Source: SVTX01 sp045612105
Lineage (GTDB): Bacteria; Bacillota; Clostridia; Oscillospirales; CAG-272
DNA: 64,000 bases
Reading direction: 5' to 3'
Assembly: GCA_045612105.1 (NCBI GenBank)
Contig: JAZKYL010000153.1
Span: 1-64,000, forward strand
In this document: in pieces, positions 8,513-17,966 of the stretch
Position numbering within the stretch: position 1 is the first letter of the stretch
Layout: every line of letters begins with the position of its first letter
Program-made: the position numbers and the translations under genes
Notes under the pieces: model-generated
Databases searched by the model: none
Seen by the model: the letters and a program-made list of their open reading frames with translations, nothing else
What the model was told of the DNA's origin: nothing

Positions 8513-9652
8513 TTAGTCGGGATTTCTCTCACCAAGAGCAATGTGATATTTCTGATAAAAGCTCTCGAAATATCCGCCGTCAAGTGCTTCTCTGATCTTT
8601 CTTGTAAGATTGTTGTAGAAATAGAGATTATGCGCTACCGCAAGTCTCATTCCAAGGGATTCCTTCGCCTTGATAAGATGACGGATGTAGGAACGGCTGT
8701 AATTACGGCACGCAGGGCAATTGCATGACTCGGAGATCGGACGGGGATCCTTTGCATACTTCTCGTTGAGAAGATTCATCTTACCTTCCCAGGTAAAGAG
8801 GTTACCGTGACGAGCATTTCTCGAGGGCATAACGCAATCGAAGAAATCAACACCCATATGTACTGCCTCAAGGATGTTACAAGGAGTACCAACACCCATA
8901 AGGTATCTTGGCTTATCCTTGGGCATATAAGGCTCAACCGCATTGATTATGCGGTACATCTCCTCGGTCTCCTCGCCGACCGCAAGACCGCCGATAGCAT
9001 AGCCCTCGCAGTTGATTTCTGCAATTCTCTGCATATGCTCGATACGAAGATCCTCATAAGTACCGCCCTGGTTGATACCGAAAAGCATTTGATTGCGGTT
9101 AATGGTATCGGGCAACGAATTGAGCCTATCCATCTCGGATCTGCATCTTTCAAGCCATCTTGTCGTTCTATCGATAGACTGACGGACGTACTTATAGGGC
9201 GCGGGATTCTCGATACACTCATCAAAAGCCATCGCGATAGTGGATGCGAGATTCGACTGTATTTGCATACTCTCCTCGGGACCCATAAATATCTTCTTAC
9301 CGTCGATATGAGACTGGAATCTTACGCCCTCCTCGGTGATCTTGCGAAGCTGAGCCAAAGAGAAGACCTGAAATCCGCCCGAATCCGTAAGAATAGGCTT
9401 ATTCCAGTTCATAAACTTATGCAAGCCTCCCATATCACGGATAAGTCCGTCACCGGGACGGATGTGAAGATGGTAGGTGTTGGAAAGCTCGACCTGGCAA
9501 TCAAGCTCGTCGTTAAGCTCGACGGTAGACACACCGCCCTTGATAGCGGCACAAGTACCGACGTTCATAAATACGGGGGTCTGAATATCCCCGTGAACGG
9601 TGTGAAGCACGCCTCTGCGCGCTCTGCCGTCCTGTGCTAAAAGTTCAAACAT
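8513..9652 (-). CDS. tgt: tRNA-guanine transglycosylase
   Basis: Exchanges G34 for preQ1 in GUN-anticodon tRNAs (queuosine pathway). The 379-residue product has the family hallmarks: DSGGFQVFSL with the active-site Asp, GINQGG, YAIGGLAVGE, FDCVMPSRNARHG with the nucleophilic Asp, and a C-terminal zinc site (CNCPACRNYSRSYIRH). The ATG at 9652 is preferred because AAGGAG lies 7 nt upstream; the frame extends 9 codons further without a good SD. It sits 62 bp downstream of mutL in the operon. No queA or preQ1 biosynthesis gene is in this window. Confidence 0.96.
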   Translation of the reverse strand: MFELLAQDGRARRGVLHTVHGDIQTPVFMNVGTCAAIKGGVSTVELNDELDCQVELSNTYHLHIRPGDGLIRDMGGLHKFMNWNKPILTDSGGFQVFSLAQLRKITEEGVRFQSHIDGKKIFMGPEESMQIQSNLASTIAMAFDECIENPAPYKYVRQSIDRTTRWLERCRSEMDRLNSLPDTINRNQMLFGINQGGTYEDLRIEHMQRIAEINCEGYAIGGLAVGEETEEMYRIINAVEPYMPKDKPRYLMGVGTPCNILEAVHMGVDFFDCVMPSRNARHGNLFTWEGKMNLLNEKYAKDPRPISESCNCPACRNYSRSYIRHLIKAKESLGMRLAVAHNLYFYNNLTRKIREALDGGYFESFYQKYHIALGERNPD

Positions 9653-9713
9653 AACTTTGCTCCTTCTATCCGCTGACACAATCCAAAGTGACGCGGTTTT
9701 TTTATTGTAATTA

Positions 9714-11858
9714 TTAAGTTCTCTCGAACTGTCTATCTATATTATTTTTGGATAATTCCATCGCCACGGGTCTGCCGTGAGGACAGAAGGTGATGTCGGG
9801 TATTTCCATAAGCTTTTCAACTACCCATTCGCCGTGACCCCTGGCATATTCTCTGCCTGCCTTGATAGCTGCTTTGCAAGATGCCTGATAGAGAGCCTTT
9901 TCAAAGATAATGTTTCTCGTCAGCTCAACCTTTCCCGTGCCGTTCTTGATCCTGTCGGCAACCACGGCAAACATATCCGCAACGGCATCCTGCTCGATAC
10001 CTACGGGCAAAGCTGTCACCGAAACCGTATTTCTTGAGGTTGAAAATTCAAATCCAACCGACTCAAGCTCGGCTCTGTATTCCTGAATTGCCGCCACCTC
10101 GTCCGACATCAGCATAACGTCAACAGGAAGCATTAAAAGCTGGGAAGAGACCTCTTGCGAATACATATTCTTCTTGAGTTGTTCAAAAATGATACGCTCG
10201 TGAGCGGCATGCTTATCAATAATAAGCATTTTTTCCTCAACCTGTACGATTATGTAGGAATTGAATACCTCGCCGATGATCTTATACTCAATTTTTTGTG
10301 TTTTGGCTTCCGCCACCGGCATTTCGGGGGTTTTTTCAACAACTGCCTTATTTTGTGGGTGGTTATCAATTACAGACGAAGGGGATTCGATGTTTTTTTC
10401 TACCACTTGCGGTTTATTCTCCGAAGCTGTCTCCACCGGAGATTTAATTTCGGCATTCTGAGTCTCGGGAGCGATAGCTGACTCGCCATCGTCCTCCTCG
10501 GGAAGCGACTCGGGATTATAGTAATACTTTATGTAATCTTCAGCGGTAAGCCGCGTGATTCTTCCCTGATCCTCGTGGATATTTGACGAGTTTTGGGAAT
10601 TGCTTTCAACATCTGTCGGTGCCTTTGGTGAATTTACAGGCTCACTTGCTTTTTGAGGAGATATCTGCGGAGCCGTCGCCTCAGCAATAAAAGCGGGAAT
10701 CCGCTCTTCCTCTGCAGCCCTCGTTTGTGAGGGCTTATTTTGTACTGCGGGGGGGATATCGATTGAGATCTGCCTTGCTTTCAGAGACTTCTCTCTTTCT
10801 ACCGGAACGAATGCCTCCGACATTCTGACACCCGCCGACGTTTTTGGCATTTCCATTTCGGGACGCGTGACGTTACTTTCAAGTGCCTGTCTTACGGCAT
10901 AGTATATTGCCTCAAAAACCGGCTTTTCGTTGGAGAATTTGACCTCAAGCTTTGCCGGGTGTACGTTTACGTCAACCCTGCCGGGATTGAGCGAGATAAA
11001 CAGCACACAAACCGGGAATTTCTCCGACGGCATATAAGAAACATATGCTTGCTCGATAGCCGCGCTTGCTGTTCTGCTCTTGACGAAACGCTTGTTTATG
11101 TAGAAATTCTCATAATTTCGGTTGCTCTTGACGTTATCCGATCTACCGATATATCCTTTGACAGAAATGCCGTCAAATTCACCATTGACCTCTATAAGCC
11201 TATTAGCGAAATCTCTGCCAAACACCGCATAAATTGCGCTTTGGAGCTTACCGTCACCGGCAGTTTCAAGCTTTATCTGTCCGTCGGTGATAAGTCTGAA
11301 CGCTATCTCGGGATGAGAGAGCGCGATCTTTTCTACGTTGGCGCAGACTGCCGTGGTCTCGGTAACGTCTCGCTTCAAGAACTTTCTTCTGGCGGGAACG
11401 TTGGCGAAAAGGTCTTCTACGATAATAGTCGTACCGTTTGAACAACCCCTCTCCTGAAGAGCTATCTCCTCGCCACAATCAACGATCAGCTCGGCACCCA
11501 AGGGAGCGTCGTGAGTCTTCGAAATGATTCGGAGCTTTGAGACCGCAGAAATTGCCGCCAATGCTTCACCTCTGAAGCCGAGAGTACAGATTCCGTCAAG
11601 ATCTTCTGCCGTTCTGATTTTACTTGTTGCGTGTCTTTTTATACACAGAGGCAGATCCTCGGGCTCCATACCGCATCCGTCATCGGAAATTCGCATAAAA
11701 GTGATACCGCCGTTTTGTATCTCGATGGTGATATGCTTGGCTCCCGCGTCGATAGAATTCTCTATCATCTCTTTAATTGCCGAAGCCGGCCTGTCTACAA
11801 CCTCGCCGGCTGCTATAAGGTTGGCTACCTCAAAAGACAAAACGTTAATATTTCCCAT
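9714..11858 (-). CDS. mutL: DNA mismatch repair protein MutL
   Basis: GHKL ATPase and endonuclease of mismatch repair. The 714 residues show the N-terminal ATPase motifs (GEVVDRPASAIKEMIENSID, DDGCGM, GFRGEAL), a long low-complexity Pro/Glu/Ser linker (~345-520), and a C-terminal endonuclease/dimerisation domain with DKHAAHERIIFE (from D548) and FCPHGRP (C692, H694). These last motifs mark a MutL with intrinsic nicking activity, as expected outside the MutH-containing gammaproteobacteria. It starts 36 bp after the mutS stop. The linker is longer than in B. subtilis MutL. Confidence 0.96.
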   Translation of the reverse strand: MGNINVLSFEVANLIAAGEVVDRPASAIKEMIENSIDAGAKHITIEIQNGGITFMRISDDGCGMEPEDLPLCIKRHATSKIRTAEDLDGICTLGFRGEALAAISAVSKLRIISKTHDAPLGAELIVDCGEEIALQERGCSNGTTIIVEDLFANVPARRKFLKRDVTETTAVCANVEKIALSHPEIAFRLITDGQIKLETAGDGKLQSAIYAVFGRDFANRLIEVNGEFDGISVKGYIGRSDNVKSNRNYENFYINKRFVKSRTASAAIEQAYVSYMPSEKFPVCVLFISLNPGRVDVNVHPAKLEVKFSNEKPVFEAIYYAVRQALESNVTRPEMEMPKTSAGVRMSEAFVPVEREKSLKARQISIDIPPAVQNKPSQTRAAEEERIPAFIAEATAPQISPQKASEPVNSPKAPTDVESNSQNSSNIHEDQGRITRLTAEDYIKYYYNPESLPEEDDGESAIAPETQNAEIKSPVETASENKPQVVEKNIESPSSVIDNHPQNKAVVEKTPEMPVAEAKTQKIEYKIIGEVFNSYIIVQVEEKMLIIDKHAAHERIIFEQLKKNMYSQEVSSQLLMLPVDVMLMSDEVAAIQEYRAELESVGFEFSTSRNTVSVTALPVGIEQDAVADMFAVVADRIKNGTGKVELTRNIIFEKALYQASCKAAIKAGREYARGHGEWVVEKLMEIPDITFCPHGRPVAMELSKNNIDRQFERT

Positions 11859-11894
11859 TAATTCTGCCTCCTTTCTTATATTTTATCAAAATCT

Positions 11895-14489
11895 TTAACC
11901 TAAACGCTTTTTTAGATCGAAGAGGAAGGTCATACACTCGTAAGGCGAGAGCGTGTTGATGTCCACCTTTTTCAATTCCTCGATTATCTGATCGTTTATG
12001 CAGTCCTCGAAGGTGATAAGGGTATCGTCCTTCTCGACTGTCTTTTCTTCCCTGTCGGTGAGCTTGATACTCTTGGCGCTCTCCTCAACGGTGGCAAGAA
12101 TCTCCTTGGCGCGCTTGATCACCTCACCCGGAAGTCCCGCAAGCTTGGCAACCTCGATTCCGTAGCTATCGTCGGTTGAACCTTTGACGATCTTTCGAAG
12201 GAAGGTAATACTGTCACCGCGTTTCTTTGCGGCAATATTGTAGTTGACGATGCCGTCAAATTCCTTCTCCATGCTTGTCAGCTCGTGGTAGTGTGTCGCA
12301 AAGAGAGTCTTCGCTCCGATTCGCCTGCCCGAGGTGTACTCAACAATAGCACGTGCAATACTCATTCCGTCGAAGGTGGACGTGCCTCGTCCGACCTCAT
12401 CATAAATGATAAGCGACTTTCTCGTAGCATTCTTCAGTATGTAAGCCACCTCGTTCATCTCAAGCATAAAGGTAGACTGACCAGATGCAAGGTCGTCGCT
12501 GGCACCTACTCTCGTGAAAATCTTATCCACGATGCCAATCGTTGCCTCGGCGGCAGGAACGAATGAGCCCATCTGCGCCATAAGGACGATCAAAGCGACC
12601 TGTCGCATATAGGTAGATTTACCCGCCATATTGGGACCTGTGATCAACATAAGACGGTCGGTGGTCATATTGAGCATTGTATCGTTGGGCACAAAATAGG
12701 AGTCCTTAACGAACTGCTCAACTACGGGGTGTCTGCCGTCGCGTATGTCGATCTCATCGCTTGACGTGATTTCGGGGCGGACGTATCTGTTTTTAGCCGC
12801 AACGGTTGCGAGACTGTAATAAACGTCGGTCTCGGCAAGAAGTGCCGCGGTTTTCTGTATTCTCACGCTATTATCCGCAACTGTGGCGCGGATATCGCAG
12901 AACAATTCATATTCAAGTGAGCAAAGCTTATCGGAGGCACCAAGCACCTTGGCTTCCATTTCCTTAAGCTCTTCGGTTATGTATCTCTCGCAATTTGCAA
13001 GAGTCTGCTTTCTGATATATCTGTCGGGAACGAGATCGTACTGTGACTTGGTGACCTCTATAAAGAATCCGAAGACCTTGTTGTATCCGACCTTCAGCGT
13101 CTTGATTCCCGTCTCTTCTCGCTCTCGCTCTGCGATCTGCTCTTTCCACTCGTCGCCGTGAAGAACTATGGAGCGGAATTCGTCAACGCGCTCATCGTAT
13201 CCGTCCTTGATCATTCCGCCCTCACGTACCGAGAAAGGCGGTTCGTCGTCGATGGAACGGTCGATAAGGTCGCAAATGTCCTCAAGGGTGTCGAGTTCAC
13301 TATAAATTCTGCGCATCTCGTCGCTTGTGCAACCGGAAAGCAGCTCCTTCAGCTCGGGAAGGATCTTTATGGTGCTAGCCACCGCGCGGAGATCCTTGGC
13401 ATTTGCCGAGCCGTAAACTATCTTGGTAATAAGTCTTTCAAGGTCAAGGACGTTGTCAAGTAGCTCGCTGATCTGCTCACGGAGCATAAAATTATTATAG
13501 AACTCCTCGACTGCATTCTGTCTTCTGACGATAGCAGAAGGTGTAATGAGCGGATGCTCTACCCATTTGCGAAGGAGTCTCGCGCCGAGAGACGACCTTG
13601 TCTTATCGAGAACCCAAAGCAGGGTTCCCTTTTTTTCCTTGGCTCTCATGGACTCCACAAGCTCCAGGTTTCGTCTTGTGTTAACGTCCATCTCAAGGTA
13701 CTGACCGTCGGAATAAACGTTCAGCTTGTTGATATATCCGATATCCTTCTTCTGAGTGTCACGGACGTAATCAAGCATAGCTCCCACGGCGCAGACCATA
13801 GCCTTGTCGGCCGTATCATCCTCGCGAAGGGTGGATTCAAACTGATTCTTCACTCTTGCAAGGCAAGAATCAAGCTCGAATCTCGAGGGCTGACTGTCGT
13901 TGAGCATCGCGCCAAGACGTGATTTGATAAATTCGGCAATCTCACCGAACTTGGACGCTCCGAGATTGGAAATAACCTCTGCGGGAGCATAGGTTCCAAG
14001 CTCATTCAGAAGTCTCGCGTCCATATTCGATCCCGAGAAGCTTGTAGCATAAATTTCTGCGGTAGATACGTCACAAAAGCAGACGCCGTACTCAAATTCA
14101 CCCATATAAAGGGCGCAGAGATAGTTGTTTTTCTTCTCGGACAAAAGATTTGATTCAATTACCGTTCCGGGAGTAATAACCCTTATAACGTCGCGCTTTA
14201 CAAGACCCTTTGCAAGAGCGGGATCCTCCATCTGCTCGCAAATTGCGATCTTAAAGCCCTGATCAATGAGCTTTCCAATGTAATTATCCACCGAATGGAA
14301 CGGAATTCCGCACATAGGTGCTCTCTCGGCTTCACCGCAGTCTCTTCCCGTCAAGGTCAATTCAAGGGCACGCGACGCTACGATAGCATCGTCAAAAAAC
14401 ATCTCGTAAAAGTCACCGAGACGGTAAAAAAGCAGATAATCCTTGTATTTCTCTTTTATCTCAAAATATTGCTCCATCATTGGAGTCAT
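11895..14489 (-). CDS. mutS: DNA mismatch repair protein MutS
   Basis: Recognises mispairs and signals to MutL. The 864-residue protein has the mismatch-wedge motif F27-Y28-E29 in the N-terminal domain, the connector/lever/clamp region, Walker A GPNMAGKST from 618, and Walker B DEVGRGTSTFDG. The extreme C-terminus (ELKKVDINTLSPYECMTFL) fits the tetramerisation/beta-clamp-associated tail. Length is normal. It follows ymcA in the order also seen in Bacillus (miaB-ymcA-..-mutS-mutL), and a palindromic element fills the 92-bp gap before it. Confidence 0.97.
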   Translation of the reverse strand: MTPMMEQYFEIKEKYKDYLLFYRLGDFYEMFFDDAIVASRALELTLTGRDCGEAERAPMCGIPFHSVDNYIGKLIDQGFKIAICEQMEDPALAKGLVKRDVIRVITPGTVIESNLLSEKKNNYLCALYMGEFEYGVCFCDVSTAEIYATSFSGSNMDARLLNELGTYAPAEVISNLGASKFGEIAEFIKSRLGAMLNDSQPSRFELDSCLARVKNQFESTLREDDTADKAMVCAVGAMLDYVRDTQKKDIGYINKLNVYSDGQYLEMDVNTRRNLELVESMRAKEKKGTLLWVLDKTRSSLGARLLRKWVEHPLITPSAIVRRQNAVEEFYNNFMLREQISELLDNVLDLERLITKIVYGSANAKDLRAVASTIKILPELKELLSGCTSDEMRRIYSELDTLEDICDLIDRSIDDEPPFSVREGGMIKDGYDERVDEFRSIVLHGDEWKEQIAEREREETGIKTLKVGYNKVFGFFIEVTKSQYDLVPDRYIRKQTLANCERYITEELKEMEAKVLGASDKLCSLEYELFCDIRATVADNSVRIQKTAALLAETDVYYSLATVAAKNRYVRPEITSSDEIDIRDGRHPVVEQFVKDSYFVPNDTMLNMTTDRLMLITGPNMAGKSTYMRQVALIVLMAQMGSFVPAAEATIGIVDKIFTRVGASDDLASGQSTFMLEMNEVAYILKNATRKSLIIYDEVGRGTSTFDGMSIARAIVEYTSGRRIGAKTLFATHYHELTSMEKEFDGIVNYNIAAKKRGDSITFLRKIVKGSTDDSYGIEVAKLAGLPGEVIKRAKEILATVEESAKSIKLTDREEKTVEKDDTLITFEDCINDQIIEELKKVDINTLSPYECMTFLFDLKKRLG

Positions 14490-14534
14490 ATCGATTTCCT
14501 CGCTTTTACTAAATTTAATGTGTAAAAACTACTC

Positions 14535-14578
14535 ATCCACCGTGCATAGCACGGTCCCCCTTCCCTCACAAGGGAAGG
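14535..14578. repeat. Double-hairpin palindromic element between ymcA and mutS
   Basis: Two adjacent perfect hairpins: ACCGTGC/GCACGGT with loop ata (14539-14555) and CCTTCCCT/AGGGAAGG with loop caca (14559-14578). They sit directly after the ymcA stop; on the minus strand a five-T run follows at about 14523-14527. It may be a weak internal terminator, an mRNA-processing site or a copy of a REP-like dispersed element. I see no second copy in this window. Confidence 0.6.
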
Positions 14579-14581
14579 CTA

Positions 14582-14962
14582 TTAATGACAGCCGGAACAG
14601 GAAGAACAATCGTGAGTGCACGCCGTCTTGCCGGTCGCGTTATACATAATAGTGTTGTTAACGCTCTCCATAAGCTCGTTGACGTCGTTCTGTGCCTCTT
14701 CAAGCTCCTTGAAAATGGGATCCGTGGTGATCTCGGCATAGATCTCGTCGATTCTGTCCTGAATTCTGGTCAGCGCGTCGGTGTCGATCTCCTCGCTGTC
14801 TCCCATGGTGGTGAGAGCCTGCTGCTGGATACCGTATTCCATCATAAGGTTACCGATCTTTTCGCTGGACTCGTAGGCTTCCTTTGCCTTTTCCATACGG
14901 ATCATTCTCTCGTCTTCTTTTATAGCCTTTCCAAGCTCTGCTGCAAGTGAATAAATGCTCAT
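14582..14962 (-). CDS. ymcA: YlbF/YmcA-family protein, RicA-like, with Cys-rich tail
   Basis: A 126-residue helical protein of the Com_YlbF family. In B. subtilis YmcA (RicA), YlbF (RicF) and YaaT (RicT) form a complex that carries Fe-S clusters and directs RNase Y processing of operon mRNAs. Position between miaB and mutS matches B. subtilis ymcA, so I favour RicA over RicF. The last 12 residues contain C115, C119, C122 and C125 (CX3CX2CX2C), a plausible Fe-S or zinc ligand set. The same CTHDCSSCS string opens the Mrp-like protein at 21806-22642. SD AAAGGAAA precedes the start. RNase Y itself is encoded at 3218-4771. The RicA identity rests on synteny. Confidence 0.75.
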   Translation of the reverse strand: MSIYSLAAELGKAIKEDERMIRMEKAKEAYESSEKIGNLMMEYGIQQQALTTMGDSEEIDTDALTRIQDRIDEIYAEITTDPIFKELEEAQNDVNELMESVNNTIMYNATGKTACTHDCSSCSGCH

Positions 14963-14995
14963 TTTCTTTATTTCCTTTCAAATTTTAACAAGTTT

Positions 14996-16429
14996 TCAGA
15001 TTTTGTCGCCGTAGAGCGCAAAGGTCTCGGCGCGTGTGATCTTTATGTTTATGAATTTTCCAACGTCACTTTCATCTCCGTCGAACAGTACTATTTTATT
15101 TCCCTCGGTTCGACCCGAATATACGTTTTCGTTATTTTTGCTCTTTCCGTCGCAAAGCACTTTGAGAATCTGACCCTCCAAAGGCTTGTTTTTCTCCAAA
15201 GCGATCTCGTTTTGAGTTTCGAGCAGAAGGTTCATTCGCTCGCCCTTGATAGAGTCGGGAATCTGACAATCCATAGCCGCGGCTGGGGTGTCCTTTCTCG
15301 GTGAATAGATGAAGGAGTAGGTCATATCAAAACGCACCTTGCGGAGCATTTCGAGGGTCGCCTCAAAATCCTCATTAGTCTCTCCGGGGAAACCGACGAT
15401 AATATCAGACGAGATAGTAACGTCGGGCACTCTCTCACGGAGATAATTGACGGTTGAGAGATATTTTTCTCTGTCGTAGTGACGATTCATCGCCTTTAGA
15501 ATACTGTCGCTTCCCGACTGCATCGGCAGGTGGAATTGGTGCGCAATATGCTTTGAAGCAGCGATCACGTCGATAAGCTTTCTTGACGCATCCTTCGGGT
15601 GGCTGGTCATAAAGCGGATGAAATAATCACCCTCGATCTTGTCGATATCGGCGAGCAGGTCGGCAAAGTCGTAGACCTCGCCGTCGTCGCTTTTAGCGTC
15701 CTTACCGTAGCTGTTTACGTTCTGACCGAGGAGGGTTATGTCCTTGTAACCGCTCTCCACAAGCTCTCTTACCTCGGCAATGATATCCTCTGGGCGGCGG
15801 CTTCTCTCGCGTCCTCTGACGTAGGGCACGATACAGTAGGTGCAGAAATTGTTGCAGCCGTACATTATCGACACCCACGCGCGGTAGGTGGACTCGCGGT
15901 AAATGGGGAGACCCTCGGCAACAAGATATTCCTTTTCCTCGGGACAGTAAAGCCTTTTTCCCTTTTCCATCTTGGTGTAGATGAGCTCGGGCAATCTATG
16001 GAGTGACGAGGTTCCAAGCACGAAATCAACGTAAGGGTAGCTGTGCTTGATGGTTTCCTTGCGGTGCTCCTGAGTTACCATGCAACCGCAAACACCGATA
16101 AGCATTTCGGGCTTTGCCGCCTTTAGGTGCTTATACTGACCAACTATGGAAAGCGCCTTTTGCTCGGCGTGCTCGCGTACCGCGCAGGTGTTGACCATAA
16201 TCAGATCCGCTTCCTCGGGGGTATAACAAATTTCATAGCCCATGGAACGGCACATTCCCGCAATTTTTTCACTGTCAGCCTCATTCTGTTGGCAACCGAA
16301 GGTCTGAACGAAAGCCTTCAAAGGCTTTCCGCTCTCCTCGGCTTTGGCAAGAATTATTGCGCGCACCAGGTCTCTGTATTCATTTTGCTTTTGCATCTCA
16401 TTTTCGGGCAAAATTCTGTATTCTTTCAT
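14996..16429 (-). CDS. miaB: tRNA-2-methylthio-N6-dimethylallyladenosine synthase
   Basis: Radical-SAM methylthiotransferase acting on i6A37 in tRNA. The 477 residues comprise an N-terminal UPF0004 domain with an auxiliary-cluster motif (FVQTFGCQQNEADSEK, then NTCAVREHAEQKA), a radical-SAM core with the cluster motif C192-X3-C196-X2-C199 (YGCNNFCTYCIVPYVRGRE), and a C-terminal TRAM domain. The GCQQNEADSE signature separates MiaB from the MtaB also present in this window. It is the first gene of the operon running to tldE and has a perfect consensus promoter. miaA is not in the window. Confidence 0.96.
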   Translation of the reverse strand: MKEYRILPENEMQKQNEYRDLVRAIILAKAEESGKPLKAFVQTFGCQQNEADSEKIAGMCRSMGYEICYTPEEADLIMVNTCAVREHAEQKALSIVGQYKHLKAAKPEMLIGVCGCMVTQEHRKETIKHSYPYVDFVLGTSSLHRLPELIYTKMEKGKRLYCPEEKEYLVAEGLPIYRESTYRAWVSIMYGCNNFCTYCIVPYVRGRERSRRPEDIIAEVRELVESGYKDITLLGQNVNSYGKDAKSDDGEVYDFADLLADIDKIEGDYFIRFMTSHPKDASRKLIDVIAASKHIAHQFHLPMQSGSDSILKAMNRHYDREKYLSTVNYLRERVPDVTISSDIIVGFPGETNEDFEATLEMLRKVRFDMTYSFIYSPRKDTPAAAMDCQIPDSIKGERMNLLLETQNEIALEKNKPLEGQILKVLCDGKSKNNENVYSGRTEGNKIVLFDGDESDVGKFINIKITRAETFALYGDKI

Positions 16430-16469
16430 ATATTCTCTCTCAAATAAGCATAATTATAGATAATATATT

Positions 16470-16498
16470 ATTATATAATAAAAATACGAAAATGTCAA
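16470..16498 (-). promoter_or_regulatory. Consensus promoter of the miaB operon
   Basis: Minus strand TTGACA (16498-16493), 17-bp spacer, TATAAT (16475-16470), about 40 bp upstream of miaB. A perfect consensus, heading an eight-gene leftward operon that ends at the terminator near 5003-5051. Confidence 0.85.
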
Positions 16499-16523
16499 GG
16501 GGGTTGGGGTGATTTTGTCGTAG

Positions 16524-16547
16524 TAAAAAAAGCCCGCCAAGCGGGCT
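16524..16547 (-). terminator. Terminator after the small membrane-protein gene
   Basis: GC-rich stem AGCCCGC/GCGGGCT (16531-16547, loop caa) followed on the minus strand by a T run (16530-16525). It ends the leftward M16-lgt-folD transcript about 55 nt after the 16602 gene and just before the miaB promoter. Confidence 0.85.
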
Positions 16548-16601
16548 TAAAAATATTCTTTTTACGTAACTATTTGATAATTAATAACAATAACCAAAAA
16601 G

Positions 16602-17072
16602 CTAAATAATCAACACAAATCCAATAACCACGCATAATACTATTACCAGCAACACAACAAAAGAAATAACGATATATTCATCTCCGGACACGGTCAGCCT
16701 TTGATTTTTTAACACGGTCTTTATATATGCTCTTTGCGGTTTTTTTGTTTGATAAACAACATCAACAACCGCTGGCAAATCTCCTTTTTTCGCGGGAAGT
16801 CCGCTATCAATCAAATATTCTTTTCCGTCAACTCGGTATACGTAAACAAACTTCAAATAATTTTTAACAATTGTTTTGCTAAAAAAATGTCTTCCAAGAA
16901 CTGCATTTTTTATGTGTTCTTGTCTTCTCAAAACACCCTTACACTTTTTGCACTTGTCAGGATTTCGAAAATCCATACCCGTTTTAAACAAATAAAACCA
17001 TAAAGCGAAAAATCCTAAACCCATCAATAAAACTACGCAACCAATTATCTTTTCTGCAAGTATCTCATCCAT
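16602..17072 (-). CDS. Small membrane protein of unknown function
   Basis: A 156-residue protein that I do not recognise. It has one hydrophobic helix near the N-terminus (~8-30), a soluble middle with a KCKKCKG cysteine pair and a basic stretch, and a second strongly hydrophobic helix at the very C-terminus (~133-156). The shape resembles small two-helix proteins with a beta-rich loop (DUF3592-like), but I cannot confirm that. Base composition is clearly more AT-rich than folD and lgt upstream, and no convincing Shine-Dalgarno precedes the ATG. This suggests a recently acquired or weakly expressed gene. It is last in the leftward operon, 36 bp after folD. Confidence 0.65.
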   Translation of the reverse strand: MDEILAEKIIGCVVLLMGLGFFALWFYLFKTGMDFRNPDKCKKCKGVLRRQEHIKNAVLGRHFFSKTIVKNYLKFVYVYRVDGKEYLIDSGLPAKKGDLPAVVDVVYQTKKPQRAYIKTVLKNQRLTVSGDEYIVISFVVLLVIVLCVVIGFVLII

Positions 17073-17108
17073 AATTTCACAAATAATTACATCTATAACG
17101 CAGATTGA

Positions 17109-17966
17109 TTATCTTTCCCCTCTGGCGATACTTGCCGCGGTGAGGGTGTTTTTAAGAAGCATTGTGATAGTCATAGGACCTACGCCGCCTGGGACGGGGG
17201 TGATATAGGATGCCTTGGGCTCGACCTCAGCGAAGCATACGTCGCCGCAAAGCTTGCCGTCGGCCTTGCGATTGATTCCAACGTCAACCACAACGGCTCC
17301 CTCCTTGACCATATCGCCCTTAACGAATTCGGGCTTACCGATAGATGCAACGAGAATGTCGGCTTCACGGCAGATCTCGGCAAGATTCTGAGTTCTGCTG
17401 TGGCAAATAGTCACCGTACCGTTAGCGTGGAGCAAGAGCATCGCCATAGGCTTGCCCACGATATTGGAGCGACCGATAACCACGCACTTTTTGCCGCAAA
17501 CGTCGATTCCGCTCTTTTCGAGCAATACCATAACGCCTGCAGGTGTGCAAGGAAGAAGATCGTGATTTCCGATCATTATTTTTCCCACGTTATAAGGGTG
17601 GAATGCGTCAACGTCCTTTTCGGGTCTGATCTTCAGAAGCACCTCGGTTTCATTGAGATGCTTGGGGAGAGGCAGCTGAACGAGAATTCCGTGAATTTTG
17701 TCGTCGTTATTAAGTCTTTCAACCAGCGCGATAAGCTCCTCTTGCGTTGTGCTTTCGGGCAGCTCGTAGCTCTCGGAATAAAATCCGACCTCCTCACATC
17801 CCTTTTTCTTATTTCTTACGTAAACCTGAGATGCGGGATCATTTCCAACAATAATTACCGCAAGACCGGGCGCGGAATCATACTTTTTCTTGAACTCGAC
17901 CACCTCTGCGGCAATCTCTTCTCTTACCTGCTTGGAAATAGCCTTTCCGTCAATTATCTGTGCCAT
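17109..17966 (-). CDS. folD: Methylenetetrahydrofolate dehydrogenase/cyclohydrolase
   Basis: Bifunctional enzyme that interconverts 5,10-methylene-THF, 5,10-methenyl-THF and 10-formyl-THF. The 285-residue product has the family signatures: YVRNKKKGCEEVGF with the catalytic Lys, GILVQLPLPKHL, DVDAFHPYNVG, CTPAGVMVLL, the nucleotide-binding VVIGRSNIVGKPMAMLL, and PVPGGVGPMTITMLL. The second of two close ATGs (17966) is preferred because GGAAG lies 6 nt before it. The 5' end overlaps the 3' end of lgt by about 17 nt, so the two are translationally linked. Confidence 0.96.
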   Translation of the reverse strand: MAQIIDGKAISKQVREEIAAEVVEFKKKYDSAPGLAVIIVGNDPASQVYVRNKKKGCEEVGFYSESYELPESTTQEELIALVERLNNDDKIHGILVQLPLPKHLNETEVLLKIRPEKDVDAFHPYNVGKIMIGNHDLLPCTPAGVMVLLEKSGIDVCGKKCVVIGRSNIVGKPMAMLLLHANGTVTICHSRTQNLAEICREADILVASIGKPEFVKGDMVKEGAVVVDVGINRKADGKLCGDVCFAEVEPKASYITPVPGGVGPMTITMLLKNTLTAASIARGER

